Below are positions 36,263-48,420 of a stretch of 64,000 nt of DNA, piece after piece. The notes under the pieces are model-generated. The model made no database searches, had not been told where the DNA came from, and worked only from the letters and a program-made list of their open reading frames with translations. This DNA comes from Strongylocentrotus droebachiensis. Its lineage: Eukaryota > Echinodermata > Echinoidea > Camarodonta > Strongylocentrotidae. The stretch covers positions 32,207-96,206 of the forward strand of contig JAVYIG010007867.1 in assembly GCA_035222895.1 (NCBI GenBank). Direction: 5' to 3'. Positions within the stretch are counted from its first letter, which is position 1. Each line of letters begins with the position of its first letter. Made by a program: the position numbers and the translations under genes.

Positions 36263-37673
36263 TACTCGCATATCGAATATTATACAAGGATGACCTGTAA
36301 ATGTATTCATTGAGTAGATTGGGATTGATATATTGACATTATCTCATGTGCAACCATCTTTTTTTTTTTTTTTTTTAAACTATGTATAGCTCTCTTTGCT
36401 GATGGTTAACGTTTATGAAGATACCATGCTTTAGTAAGCAGGTACAGCATCAAAACAGAATCATGTACACATTTGATATTAATTCTTTTCTCATTTAGCG
36501 TCTTTATTCATATGACTTCATGAGTGTAAAATGTGTATTTCTTAGCACGTCGAGATACATGTAGCCCTATACATACATGTAGACATCCGTATAGATCAAC
36601 ATATACGAGGCCAAACATCCCATAATATTATTGACAAGTTCGGTCTCATCGGCCTTTTAACAACTTTTCTTAGGGTTCATTGGACCGACTTTGTTGGTCC
36701 TTTGGCCTGTCGGTTTTCTCGGCTATAGCCATTTCACAACTGAACTTCTGTTCAGCGATCGTGATTAAATCTAGCTTAAATCTGCGTGAGAACATAGCGA
36801 TAAGCCATGTTTAGACGTAGATTTTACACGGTTCTATTCGCGAAATGTCATGATTTAAATCACTAATGATTACACTCACTCATTGAAGTTCACCAAGGGT
36901 TAAATTTTGTGTGAGGACACGGTGATATACCGTATCTATAGACGTACATCTGTCACTGCACTTTTACAAACGAAATAATAATTCACTCGCATTCAGAAAC
37001 AATATACTTTGTTGTTTCCATTATCTTTGCAAGAAATTTAAAATTTGATGTGTAACGATGGTAACGGTCCGCTTCGATGCCCTCCATAAAACTATCCGGG
37101 GCAGTACGCGGCGGTAGTCGTCCGAGTAGGCACTATGGTTGTACTTTTTACGTGACTAACTTGAATGGAATGCTGTTGAAATGACGACTATAATAATCAA
37201 TGCAACAGAGACAGAACAGTGGCATCATTTCCGAGGTCTTGGCGACACTTATTGACCGGTGCACGACCATCATTATGCAAAATGGGTCTTTAGACGGAGA
37301 TTAAACGGTCATGACTGACCTACATGTACCAAGTTGCAAGCGACGGAAAATGGTAACAGTCTGTAGTTTGAGCAGTCCACTTTCACTCGCCCGAAAAAAG
37401 ACGATGGTGTGATGTCATCGTAAGTTTCTCCCATTCATAACAACATCTACTTAAACAGAATCTAAATTGTTTTTTGATGTAAATGTGGAACAAATAAACT
37501 TCAAACTTCAACTTCAAACTGTGTTTTTTCTCCAAGAAATGAGGTAGAAAGGGAAGATAATAGATGACATATCAATGGCAAGAGTGTAATTATGTGAATA
37601 ACATTGTTATTTTTCCTTCGAGGTGATGTTCTTCGGTATTGCAATTCGAATTCGTATTAATTGCTTGTTTTAG
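36263..37673. other. Non-coding stretch
   Basis: A T-run lies at 36359-36376 and an (ACTTCAA)n-like tail AATAAACTTCAAACTTCAAC at about 37493-37512, which could be a LINE-type 3' end. No gene. Confidence 0.4.
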
Positions 37674-38058
37674 TCCCGGCCCCCCCCCCCCCCACTCAGT
37701 GTTATTTAGGGTACGCATATGCTCGTACCCTCTTTTTGAAAGCACCCCCTATCTGAGGACTGCCAACATTTCCGAACCCCCTTTTCGCGGGCTTTTCCTG
37801 CCTTGGAGACCCCCCTAAATCAGGAAAAATGCTCAATGTACCCCCCTAAATTCGGAATAATTTCTCAGGAGTCCAAAGAGATGAGAGAAAAAAAGAAAAA
37901 CACCCCTTTTTAAAGAAATCTCCGGGTGAAAAGTCAAATACACCCCTTTTTTTACAATTCTCGGGCCGGACTTTGTAGCACGAAAAGTACCCCTTTACCG
38001 GACATTTTGGCAACACGCATGCGGTCATTCCGACCTCTGAGTGGGGGGGGGGCCGGGG
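37674..38058. mobile_element. C-run-ended MITE with TTTTAG target duplication
   Basis: The left end TCCCGGC(C)nACTCAG and the right end CTGAGTG(G)nCCGGGG are inverted. TTTTAG lies directly outside both (37668-37673 and 38059-38064). If the true duplication is 8 bp (TGTTTTAG versus GGTTTTAG, one mismatch) it would fit a hAT-type element. The interior contains several ACCCCCCTAAAT and ACACCCCTTTTT stretches. A 156-codon minus-strand frame covers it without recognisable domains. Confidence 0.75.
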
Positions 38059-39945
38059 TTTTAGTATAATGGATCTCAGTAATTTATCATCTACCGCATG
38101 GTGGCGTTTTCTATCAAATTGAAAAGATATATTCAAGTTAAAATTAACCTGATCACTACTCAATAATCCCACTCCCATAGGCTTCATACAGGATCCACAC
38201 AGTTCCAGAAGGCAGTAGGTTAAAAGAGTAAGGTTGATTACTGGAAACATAGTCTGTGAGCTTTTCTCTTTGTGTTTAATACACCCTTGTGAAGAATATG
38301 ATATTAGCACTGTCAAGTAGGAAAAGGATGTTCTTGAATGTTGTCGTATCTTGATTATTACTACAAAAATACTTGTACTTTAAAACGTTGGACAACATTT
38401 TAATGTCAGATGAAACTTTAAGCGGAATCTAGTCGTTTCTCTTATCGAAGCCTGCATTATTTACTTTAGTATCAACCATTCAATATAACTACGTGACAGT
38501 TTCTTTCACAATGCAACTGAATGACCAGTATTCAACATCACGTTTAAGATTTTTTGTAAAGAAAAAAAAGAAAAGCGAACAAGTAAGTCTCTTCTTGCTA
38601 TAACTTTTACGAGTATACTTTCATCGCTTGAAGATCAGGCCGGGCACGAACACGGCAACATGACCACGTGGCCTAACACGAAACCGTAGACGAAGGGGGC
38701 GACGATGTCCTATCGATCCAACCAGGGTTCAGTCACGAATTTAAAGGAACTATCGGCATTTGAGGTGTGTGGGGGTGGTCAAAATGAAATTTTTAAAGGA
38801 CGACGCCTTGTTTGGCACGACTTTTTCGAGGCGAAAACAAACATATTGTTTTATGCATGTAATTAATATCACGGACAGGACTAATGAATAACTACAAAAT
38901 ATTACACCAATGCCTTATCAAGTTAACTATGTTGCTTGGAGTACGGGATTAGGGAAGGGATATAAAAGGAATCTTTTTATTAAAAAACTCACAATTTTTT
39001 TTTCTTGCCTCAGCATATTAATGTAGGCTTTCCTTTTCATGTATCAACATTTGATTTAAATGTGTTTCCCTCGTTGAATGAATGTCAAGAGCACAATATT
39101 TGTCAACCTAAGATCAATGTTTAAATGTTAAGATCCCATGTAACAATAAATGATAAGCATAATGATAACTACAACAAAGAAAACAAGAACAACATTGATA
39201 ATAAGTATAATGATGATGATAACAACCTATTATTCTTAAGAAAATGAGATCTTATCATCAAGCGATCTTCTTTACTCTTTTTTCTGAATATACTGAAAGC
39301 TTTCACATTCAATCATTTCGGCTTTTTCATACATTACATACTTTTTCTTCTCCGCTTGATCTATATTTAGTAATAATGAACTGATAAAACATAATGTATT
39401 AAATGAAATTAGTATTTGTGGGGAACAACCTCACTTTTTAATGTCTATTAAACACTTATCAGCGACACTTATTCACTATCTACAACTTATCTTTTTTCTA
39501 TTTTTTGTCTCACGTGTCCATCTAAATAATTGTCTATGTCTTAAATCGTCAGATATGAACTCTTTTTATAGTCCATTTCTGAATTTGACATTGTACATGT
39601 TGTATGAATTGACCCTCTTTTCTCCTCTCCTACGAGTTATGTGTGTTCTCTACAGAGAAAACTAAAAATCAAACCAATGTGATAAAGACTTTTTGATTAT
39701 TAAATTATAATTTGAAACATATAGTTAATAGCTTTTGGCAGAAGAGTTATATTATGATTTGGCCAATTATACAAGCGAGTTCTTATGGAAATGTGTTACT
39801 GAATGATTCTTATATTTTTGCATATAGCTTGTCATCTGACGGGCATTTGTTTTTCTGCAAGTAAGCAACCATTCTAATGACGGAATCTACTCTTTAAATC
39901 GAGTGTGTGTGCGGTGCATCCCAAGGGCATACGACATGATAGATC
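38059..39945. other. AT-rich non-coding stretch
   Basis: Includes a partial match to the right end of the 27372-28045 element at about 38503-38552 and a TTAAAGGAACTATCGG motif at 38741 resembling the left end of the 11913 element. Neither has a detectable partner end. No gene. Confidence 0.4.
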
Positions 39946-40057
39946 CGTTAGCTTTTCCCGCCAAAATCGATGGGAGGTTAGCACATCAGATCATGTGCAA
40001 GTCTCAACCAAGAATAAACACTAAACTCCCCTTCATTTTTGGCGGGTAAAGCTAACG
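39946..40057. other. Inverted repeat with paired TTTCCCGCC motifs
   Basis: CGTTAGCTTTTCCCGCCAAA (from 39946) is repeated in inverse orientation ending at 40057 (TTTGGCGGGTAAAGCTAACG), with similarity continuing a further ~12 bp, and a loop of ~45 bases. Each arm contains an E2F-like TTT(C/A)CCCGCC. It may be a foldback element or paired regulatory sites. Confidence 0.55.
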
Positions 40058-42659
40058 CGATGGCGGGTCGCCTTGCAACCTGAGAGCGGGATCTCGCCGG
40101 TCGGCTCCCGCACTGGCGCCGGCTATCTCGCTCCGAAGGTACCCCTACAGTCGCGTCGGTGTTTAGTAGAAACATCTGGATCTTCCCCCCAAATGTACAA
40201 CTAAACTTGCTTCATATCTGCATCTGAAATTTGACGAAATATTCAATACAGCGAGGCCCTGAAGGATATTTCGGCGCTGCCAAGTCGCTGACGATGAGAG
40301 CAAGGGATAAATAGAATGGGAAAGGATGGACGGAGTATAGACAGAGAGAAAGTACAAAAAATAAATGCATGATGCGACCTTTCGCCGTACATCAGTGCAT
40401 TGATTTTTTTGTTTCTTCTCTCCAGCGAGGCGGGCGGAAGGTTCATCCCCGACACTTTGGCGGAGTAATGGTTTACTCCTCCCTCTCACCGCCTTAGGTG
40501 GCATACCACCATATGCATTATTTTCCCCTCCTTTCTCCATTTTTCGCCATTAGTAATTGTTTCCGCAAGCCCTTCTGAAAGTCTAAACCTCATCCATACC
40601 TCACAGTGCAATTCTTGATAATTACTTCGAACCCTCCCACCCATAGAATTGCCCCGGAACACAATGCATAATTCAGCGAGTTATTAGAGACACCGCACCA
40701 GACACAAAATATAATAAAAAAAAGTCGTCTTGTATTTCGAGGGACATTCGTCAGTAAAAACGAGAGTGGGGAAATATGACGGGTTTATTGATCGCCGGAG
40801 AGGAAAAGATTGGTTAAATCTAATTCAGATTAGACGCATAATGAGAAAACATCAATTAGGACAGAATAAATTGAAGTTCTTGAGAGGAAATCCGTCTTAG
40901 ATGTAAGCCAATATTCTATCCCCTTTTTTCTACTAAAGAAGTTGTTGAAAATAAAATTTGAAACTACTTCATCGTTGAAATTTCAATTGAATTGAAGTTT
41001 TATTTATGAAAAATCCACATGGCACCTCTATAGGGCTAAATTACATGGAATGTGCTGGAAAAGATAAAAACATACTGTAAAGTATTCTTGAGGATGGGGA
41101 TTTGGGCGGAGATGATTGTAAGGACCAGAAATAGGTAATTAAAAGAAGATATAGACAGGCCAATGTAGTAAGTAATAACTTCTCTCCGTGAAGAATCAAA
41201 ATGACCCAAAGTCGCCTTTGTTTAATACTCATATTACGCCGATCCCTGTAACATTTCCCATATCTATCTATCCTTTATTTTGTGGTAAATATGTACTTGT
41301 TCATGGTCTTTCATTATCAATAATTCGATTCTATTTGAACAAATATACTTCGCAATACAGGGGGAGTTTTGTCTCAGACTCTCAGACTAAGTATGCATAC
41401 TGTATTATATGAATCACTTCAATGATATAACTATAATGGTCTTTCCACTACTCATCAATACTTAGACAATCATAAGAATAAAATATAATTCAATGCAACA
41501 TGTATTTCATGTCTGTATCTTACAAGTCTGTATCTTTCGAACCAAATTAAATATCTCCAAATTATTTATTGATTATTTAACCCCCCAAAACGATGAAAAA
41601 GATTAGACAAAAGTGAGGAAAACGTGGCCAGCGTTAATAAAAGAACGGTTGAGCAGTTTGACATGACATCTCAATATCAATATACTTCAAATTAATCTTA
41701 GTAATGTCTGGTGTTTCGTATTTCGATTTTGACAATCATGCCGTGTGTTTATTTGAACGTAGCCTTGAAATACAACCCATAATTGTAACTCTTTTCTTTG
41801 TCAATACTATACAGTGGTGCTTACAAGACGATTTTATTTGTCGATTGCACGTCTACATATTTCCATTCACATTCGGCATCAGTTTAGTTTCGAAACAGTT
41901 TCAAATTGATCGCACATCAGAATAAACTACAAATTGACAAATATGTCTAGCCATTGTGTATACATTAATGTAGTAAACAAATAGTTTTTTGTACTTCAAA
42001 ACGTGTTTTCAGAAAAATTGATATAACCTACTTTTGATCCGTCAATCTAGATCTTTTCATTAAAGTTATGATCATGTCGGCTTTTTCCACTTTAAAGTAA
42101 TAAATATCGAAGAAAATTTATTATTGTTTTTGCAGATGTTTGGATCAAACATTATATTTCAAAGGCTTTAAATAAAATTTCAAAAAATGAATAAGTGCAT
42201 ATGTTGGACGATTGTAAACATCACACTTTGTCCAGCTTTCATTACGTACATCATACGTGCTTACAGAAACGTGAATGATAATTCTAGAGCTTTATAGCGC
42301 ATGGATAGGATCACTCTCTGAGTTGAAGGAGGCGGAAATGGATAAAATTATCGACATGTAGACTTAGATGATGCATATGATAGCATCCTTATAAGCACTT
42401 TTTTCACGAAATGTCTTCAACAACACACTGTAGTGGTGTGATCAATTGCATATTGCAGACAGCCGCACAAAAAATAAGGGAACCACAATAAGAGTCCTAT
42501 GTTTAATATGTGTATTAAGTGGGCTAATATAGGATGTGAAAACTCAGGTTAGACTAAAAACTATGTATTTTTCATCATGTTTTTCTTCATTTGTTAATTA
42601 TTTTGTTGTTATTGCTGTTTGTTTGTTAGTTTTTCTGTCAAGGTTTAACTGTTTATTGC
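40058..42659. other. Non-coding stretch with a GC-rich start
   Basis: 40060-40150 is GC-rich (GCGGGTCGCC, TGGCGCCGGC). The remainder is AT-rich. At 40985-41005 ATTTCAATTGAATTGAAG resembles a retroposon tail. No gene supported. Confidence 0.4.
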
Positions 42660-43940
42660 TATGGGTTATTAGAAAGACAGGGTATCCCTCGCTGCTGGGT
42701 TGGCCATAAGTACACTGACCAGGCTGATGGGGTGGAAAATAGTACGGCAGGAAGAGAATGGTATATCTTACTCACTAGCTCTTGGAGTGTCGACTGTAGA
42801 AGTTTCAAAACCGCGATGGTTTAATAGAAAAAAGGTCAAGTATGTCAAAATTGACAATTCGAAGCTAATATATGGGTTAAGCAAGCAAACTCCCTATAAT
42901 AGCCTCTGTTACAACATTTGGGTTAAATGGTGTTAGTGGATTTTGGCGCCGAAATCGAGGTTAAGAAGTGTTAGATCTTTAAGGGGCCCACCGGAGAAGT
43001 AACCCTTTTTTTAAAGTGGAGCTGCTCGCGTGCGACGTTTTTCCAAAATATTATGGTAAGACTTTTAAAGACGGACTAGCTTGGAGGTGAGACCTTATCT
43101 ATTTGTAGGTCCTGTGAACTAGAGCGTGAAAGAACATCATTTGTCTAAGCATATCAAAAGGGGTCATGGTGAAGAAAAGGAATGTTTGGAGAATAGAGAC
43201 GGCTTTGGCAATGTTGTCAAAGCGCCAGTTTATATGGGTCAAGCTAACAATGTCGAAAAAGCATGGAGAAGTGTTCCATCTTGTAGTTCGCGAAAGCTGA
43301 CGTTTCAATTAACTCCTTACCAAATATTTTCTTTAAAAAATGGAACAGGTTTTATTCGCCCTGCTCTAGATTTTTCTAGGCCAAGCATAAAAGAATCGTG
43401 ACTTTTGAATGACGGAAAACTTCTTTTTTTCGAAACAGCTGGGCAAGGCTATAAGGATATAATTCAGAAGGCTGTTGATGATGTATTCGCACCCCTTTTC
43501 AGCAAATACGCTCATTGATTGTCTGACACCGTTGGATATCATTGTGCTTTTGATGGCGCGGTAAACTCCATCAGAGATTAATTGCCTCATAAATCAGGCC
43601 AATTTAAGCATCAAAATATACCAATCATCAAAAGAAATGCTTGGTAGATGAAAGTCACGTTATTCGACTCTTTTGTCGATGACATTTTTCCGCCACCAAG
43701 CGTCAAACGGACCACGGAAGTACGGTATGTTCACGAATTCTTCGCATGCAAACATAGGACAACGCGATATAAAAAAAATAATGGTTTTAGCCTTTAACGT
43801 GGCTCCCCATTCAAACCCCTTCATTTCATTCATGCTGTATTTAGCCTCACATGGGGGGTGATGGCAGATGAACTTTTTGCCCTCTCTCCGTGCAACATCC
43901 ACCCTTGTATACCAGCGGATACAGTGCAAACAAGTGCGTG
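42660..43940. other. Unrecognised, possibly decayed coding region
   Basis: Composition is less repetitive and more protein-like than the surroundings. Plus-strand frames at 42700-42936 and 43126-43401, and a stop-broken plus frame from about 43434 to 43780 (with segments such as GYKDIIQKAVDDVFAPLF), read as plausible protein. Minus-strand frames at 43366-43590 and 43660-43929 are also open. No family, catalytic motif or intact start is recognisable, and direction is unresolved. It could be a degraded transposon or virus-derived gene, or chance. Confidence 0.15.
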
Positions 43941-46130
43941 CGCCTGGTTCTCTAGGCGCGGTATACGAACCCCCTTAATCCCCCTCCCCATTCACCCCCT
44001 CACGCTCCTCGTGAAGGGGCGGTCTTAATCACTATACCCCCAACGGCTGCTCTGGTGTACATCGACGATTACAGCTTCTCTTAATCGTACCCCGAACCAA
44101 AATTCGAGAACCAACTGTGAAAATCATCTTAGATTCTCGGATAAATCTTAATAACAGCTTCGAAGATGTTTCCCCCTTTCTTTCTTTCTCTCCGTCACCT
44201 TTCCTCGTTATGACGAGGTCAAAAAAAGTACAATTATGTTGTTAATGCATGTTTTTGAGAGCGGATTCATTTCTGTCAAACCATTTTAACACCTTCCGCT
44301 CCCCCTCCTTCTCTCTCTCCCTCTCTATCTATCTACCACTGCCAATCAACCAGTCAATCTATAGATATATGTGTTACCCCTATTTTATTCAGTGCCTAAC
44401 TTTCCCTTCCTCTGCCATTCTTTTTGTTTTAAGAAGATAATATAGAATAAATTGAAATACACAAAGATTTAACTTTTTCCTATTTAAGAATTATTGCTTA
44501 TTTTCTTTATGGCAAATATTATTCGTTTTTATACTTTCCTTCGTAATCAACTTAAAAGTAGTGCTAATGATATTAGTATTGAAGCGAACATCAACTACGT
44601 GTATATTTATCATGGTGCTTCAAATGTACGTCAAACTTCATTTCATAGAATGGTCATAATCATTTCATAATTTCAATAATTTCAATCCAATCTAAATAAC
44701 ACTCGCTTTAAAATGATGATGAAGAAAAAAATGATGAAGAGCTGCATATAGTTAATGAGTTTAGGCAAACTGATACTCCACGCGTGACTCAATAGCATCA
44801 TATGCGGCTTATCCCATGTCAATGTTCCGGCAATTACAAATGTATTTGTTTTCTCAAATGCGCTGTGTTCCGTCCGTTCATGTGATGTACTAATTCTTCA
44901 GATAACAATAATTTGACGGAGGCTTAAAAGGTGCACGACAGTTGAACAATTAAGCTGAAAGCTGATTTTCGCAAAAGAGTGAAGAGGGGAGGGCCGCCTG
45001 ACAAGTAGGCGTAACAAGGACTGTGTTTGCTAACACCTTTAATTCATTATATTTAATCATCTGCATTACATTAGTGTTTTTTCAAACCATAAAGTCCCAG
45101 TTGAAGTGATGGTCTTGTATTGTTTTGCAATATTTTTTGGAAAAGTTACATTTATGCGAATAGAAAGGTTTCTGTTTGCACATGGTTTTCATTGTCCTCA
45201 ATGACAAAGATGACTGTACTAACAATATTTTTAATTTCGAAATGATATGATTTGCAAAAAAGTAGATGGATAAAGGAAGAGTATTTATTTGTTCATTGTT
45301 TTAATCATTGTTAGCTATTGTTGTTAAATTTGTCTACTCTTAGTGATAATAGGTGATATAATGGACCTAAAAGCGAATGGCATTAAAGCATGTTTAACAA
45401 TCATAATTTATACTGTATATGACACTATGGTATTCATTTACATTGTGTGTATTTTTTTCGTCATAAAAATGTTTCTCCCTAGCATATACGTATTTTTTCA
45501 AAAATACATTTTATCATAACCAGTTATGCCAAGGACTTATAACATATCCAATCACAAAAATTGTCCCTCATCCATTATTTAGTCTAAGCATGGCAGATCA
45601 CAGTTCAATTTAAAAAAAAATACGGATAAAACATTGTCATTAATTCACCCGTGCCACAAATGTTCTGAATGTTGACATTGACCCATAGAATAATTAGACA
45701 GGGGCCCCGTGCCTGAAAATAACAGATGTCTTTTCAGCCATCGCCTTTCTTTCTCATCTTAAACCTATTTTCTATTATTAACCCTATTGTTTTGCTAATT
45801 TACCAAATTGATCGAAATATTTGCCCAAAGACGAACCAACCGACGAAAAGTGAGCGAGAAAAAAAAGTACAGGGTCACAATGATGACGATTTTATATCTG
45901 CTTTATTAGATGAAGGGTGTCTTTCTGACGTTACCATAGTTACGGTGATTGGGAAAGTTCGGATGATGGATGGTGACTTGATGTGGAGCGTGTGAGTAAT
46001 ACTAGGCTTCGTCAGATAGACGATTGATGGTTGATGCTACGGATCGCATTAAGAATTGGCTTTGTTTGTATCCACACGGTCATAGCATAATTACTTTTTT
46101 TTGTAGGTGGTATATTTTTGGTCTTGGGTC
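43941..46130. other. AT-rich non-coding stretch
   Basis: No genes, element ends or tandem structure recognised. Short CT-rich tract near 44310. Confidence 0.45.
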
Positions 46131-46660
46131 ACAATTACCCCATGATTTTAACCAAAATGTGGCGATTATTATATAGATGAATTTCAAATTAGCATATTCG
46201 TCTGAAAGTCTCTAATCATTGTTATGCAGGTGATAAGTATTGGGAAAATGAGCATAGATTGTTTGGGGTCAGTCATTTAAAAAGCTATTTCGATACATTC
46301 GACGAAAATATTAATGTACATAACAATTACCCCATGATTTTGACCAAAATGTGGCGATTCATATTAGCATATTCGTCTGATAGGCGCTAACCATTGTAAT
46401 GCGGTAGATAAGTTTTGTGATAATACATGTAAGCATATATTTTTGGGGGTCAGTCATTTAAAAAGCTATTTTGATACATTCAACTAAAATATTCAAGTAC
46501 ATACAAATTAAAACAAACATCTTCTTCGATAGGTCGCCGATCATTGCTATATTGGTGACGAGAAATATTTTAATAAGAAATGGTTTTATATACCATGTCT
46601 ATACCGGTTATTTGATAGATCTAACGAAATATTTAAACATTTCGACACATACGACGAAGA
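46131..46660. repeat. Tandem repeat, ~192-bp unit
   Basis: ACAATTACCCCATGATTTT..ACCAAAATGTGGCGATT occurs at 46131 and 46323, and AGTCATTTAAAAAGCTATTT plus GATACATTC.AC.AAAATATT follows in each. A third, diverged part from about 46500 keeps TCTTC.ATAGG..GATCATTG and ACATTCGACACATACGACGA-like segments. Confidence 0.8.
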
Positions 46661-47314
46661 AAGGAAAGAGAAAATCTAAGAAGTCTGCATAAAACATGCC
46701 ATATATCACCGCCCGTTATCAGGTAATAATACTCCACAGTGAAGGGAAAACGGTGCACGCAGTGTGTTCAATTTTGAAATCAATTGAAGTGATCTACTAG
46801 AATATAAAGTGCTTCAACACATTTATTATCCATTATCATCTTTTATCATTTCCAAAATGATGTTGCGTATTTCCATCGTGAGCACCCTTACAATCAAAAG
46901 ATAACTATAGCCCCTCTTAAGTGTTACCTTCAAAAGAGCACATTATTGTCTCCAGTCAATGTTTAAAAGTAACTATAGTTGCAGTATTAGACAATGCATG
47001 TGATGTTGTATATATATAATTCTGTATGAGTGGTGTAAAAAAATAAAATATGTAGAGTCATGTGGAGGGCCATTACTTTATTTATGAATTTGAATTGTAT
47101 ATTCTACTTAATTGTTATTGTAAATTAATTGTTATACTTCTTCAGTGTTTTGGAAAATGTGCAGGCTGCTCTAAAAATAATAAACATGATAATACATGGA
47201 AGCATGCAATCATGTGACTCAGTCAACTCTTTGGAAAAAAGCCTATACTTTAACTTATAAAAGGTAGATGGTCACAGAGGCGTCAGTGAACATTGAGAGA
47301 AAGAGGTGCCAGGG
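46661..47314. other. AT-rich non-coding stretch
   Basis: Nothing recognised. Confidence 0.45.
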
Positions 47315-47831
47315 GGGTGTTTCACAAAGATCCTAAGTTGACCTTATCTCTAAGTTGGACTTAACTATTATGGAAAGCCGTAAGAATCAATGAAAATATT
47401 TTGTACAAGTTATTTCAAAAGGCATAAAATGTTGAAAAAAATCATTCGCATTTACTCTTATCAAGGATATGATGTTTAAGTGGTGGTGGTTATTTTACCT
47501 GGCTGCTAAGAAAGCATAAATGCTTGTTAGTAAGCAACCAGACGGTCGAAGGCTTAAGGTCCTCTCCGAGGGACCTGGAAATGAGGAATAATGCCTTACC
47601 AAAGGGTACTAGCGCATCGAATTGGTTTCGAACCCGGGTCACCGGATTACTAGAGCACTGGTCTATACCAACTGAGCTACCGCTCATGTTCTTGCTGGGA
47701 ATTTATGAAAAGTCTGAAATACTTGCATTTTTGCTTTTGAATATATTTTATTTGAAGGCAACAAATGGCTCTCCATAATGTTTAAGTCCAACTTGGAGTT
47801 AGGTTAGACTTAGGATCTTTGTGAAACACCC
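47315..47831. mobile_element. MITE with ~48-bp terminal inverted repeats
   Basis: GGGTGTTTCACAAAGATCCT..AAGTTGGACTTAA at the left and the same sequence inverted at the right (47780-47830) form long imperfect inverted ends, identical over the first 24 bases. The interior holds a tRNA-like segment (47613-47686). The family shares its first 15 bases with the element at 35152. No transposase and no clear target duplication. Confidence 0.85.
47613..47686 (-). repeat. tRNA-like segment inside the MITE
   Basis: On the minus strand GCGGTAGCTCAGTTGGTATA (A box and D-arm) is followed at normal distance by GGGTTCGAAACC (B box). Stem pairing around the anticodon is incomplete, so a functional tRNA is unlikely. 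It is either a SINE nested in the MITE or a captured tRNA fragment. Confidence 0.55.
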
Positions 47832-48236
47832 ACCTCCCCCCTCCTCTGTTATAAAGATGCATCAAGCTGCTAACTTCACATTCCTGTACCTAAATGTTAG
47901 TTGAGATTGTGTATCATGAATGTATGTATTCAATTAATTAATATCATAATTTTTTTCTTCATAGGTTCTTATTCTCTTCTCTCATAAAGAAACTTGTACA
48001 TAATTTATAACATTGTATACATAATTACAAAATAATCTTCACGTAGGTCTAAATAAATTTGCAAGTGAACTTTACATTTCCATACAAGGTTACAAATAAA
48101 TGAAGTTACACATTTACAGATGAAAAATATTTAAACAAAATTATATTTTCATGATCACGATAACGATTAGGATTGTGATCGTTGAGCATGATCAGGATTA
48201 TGGTGGAGAAGATTAAAGGTATTCATAATGAGACTG

Positions 48237-48420
48237 ATGATAATGATAATCATTATGATGATGAAGCTGGTGTTGGTGGTGGTGGTGGTGGTGATAGTGA
48301 TGATGATGGTGGTGGTGATGATACTGATGATGATGGCGCTTGTGCGGAAGACGATTATGATGGTGGTGGTGATGATACTGATGATGATGGCGCTTGTGCG
48401 GAAGACGATTATGATGATTA
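48237..48420. repeat. GAT/GGT array with a 54-bp duplication
   Basis: GGTGGTGGTGATGATACTGA..GGCGCTTGTGCGGAAGACGA is exactly repeated (about 48309 and 48363). The plus frame reads as an acidic Asp/Gly-rich repeat of 18 residues. I consider it microsatellite expansion, not a gene. Confidence 0.85.

Noticed and set aside
37846..38316. 156-codon minus-strand frame
   Set aside because: It covers a C-run-ended MITE and its flank; no domain, and the boundaries coincide with the repeat rather than a gene.
47613..47686. Functional minus-strand tRNA gene
   Set aside because: Good A and B boxes, but the cloverleaf is incomplete and it lies inside a MITE.
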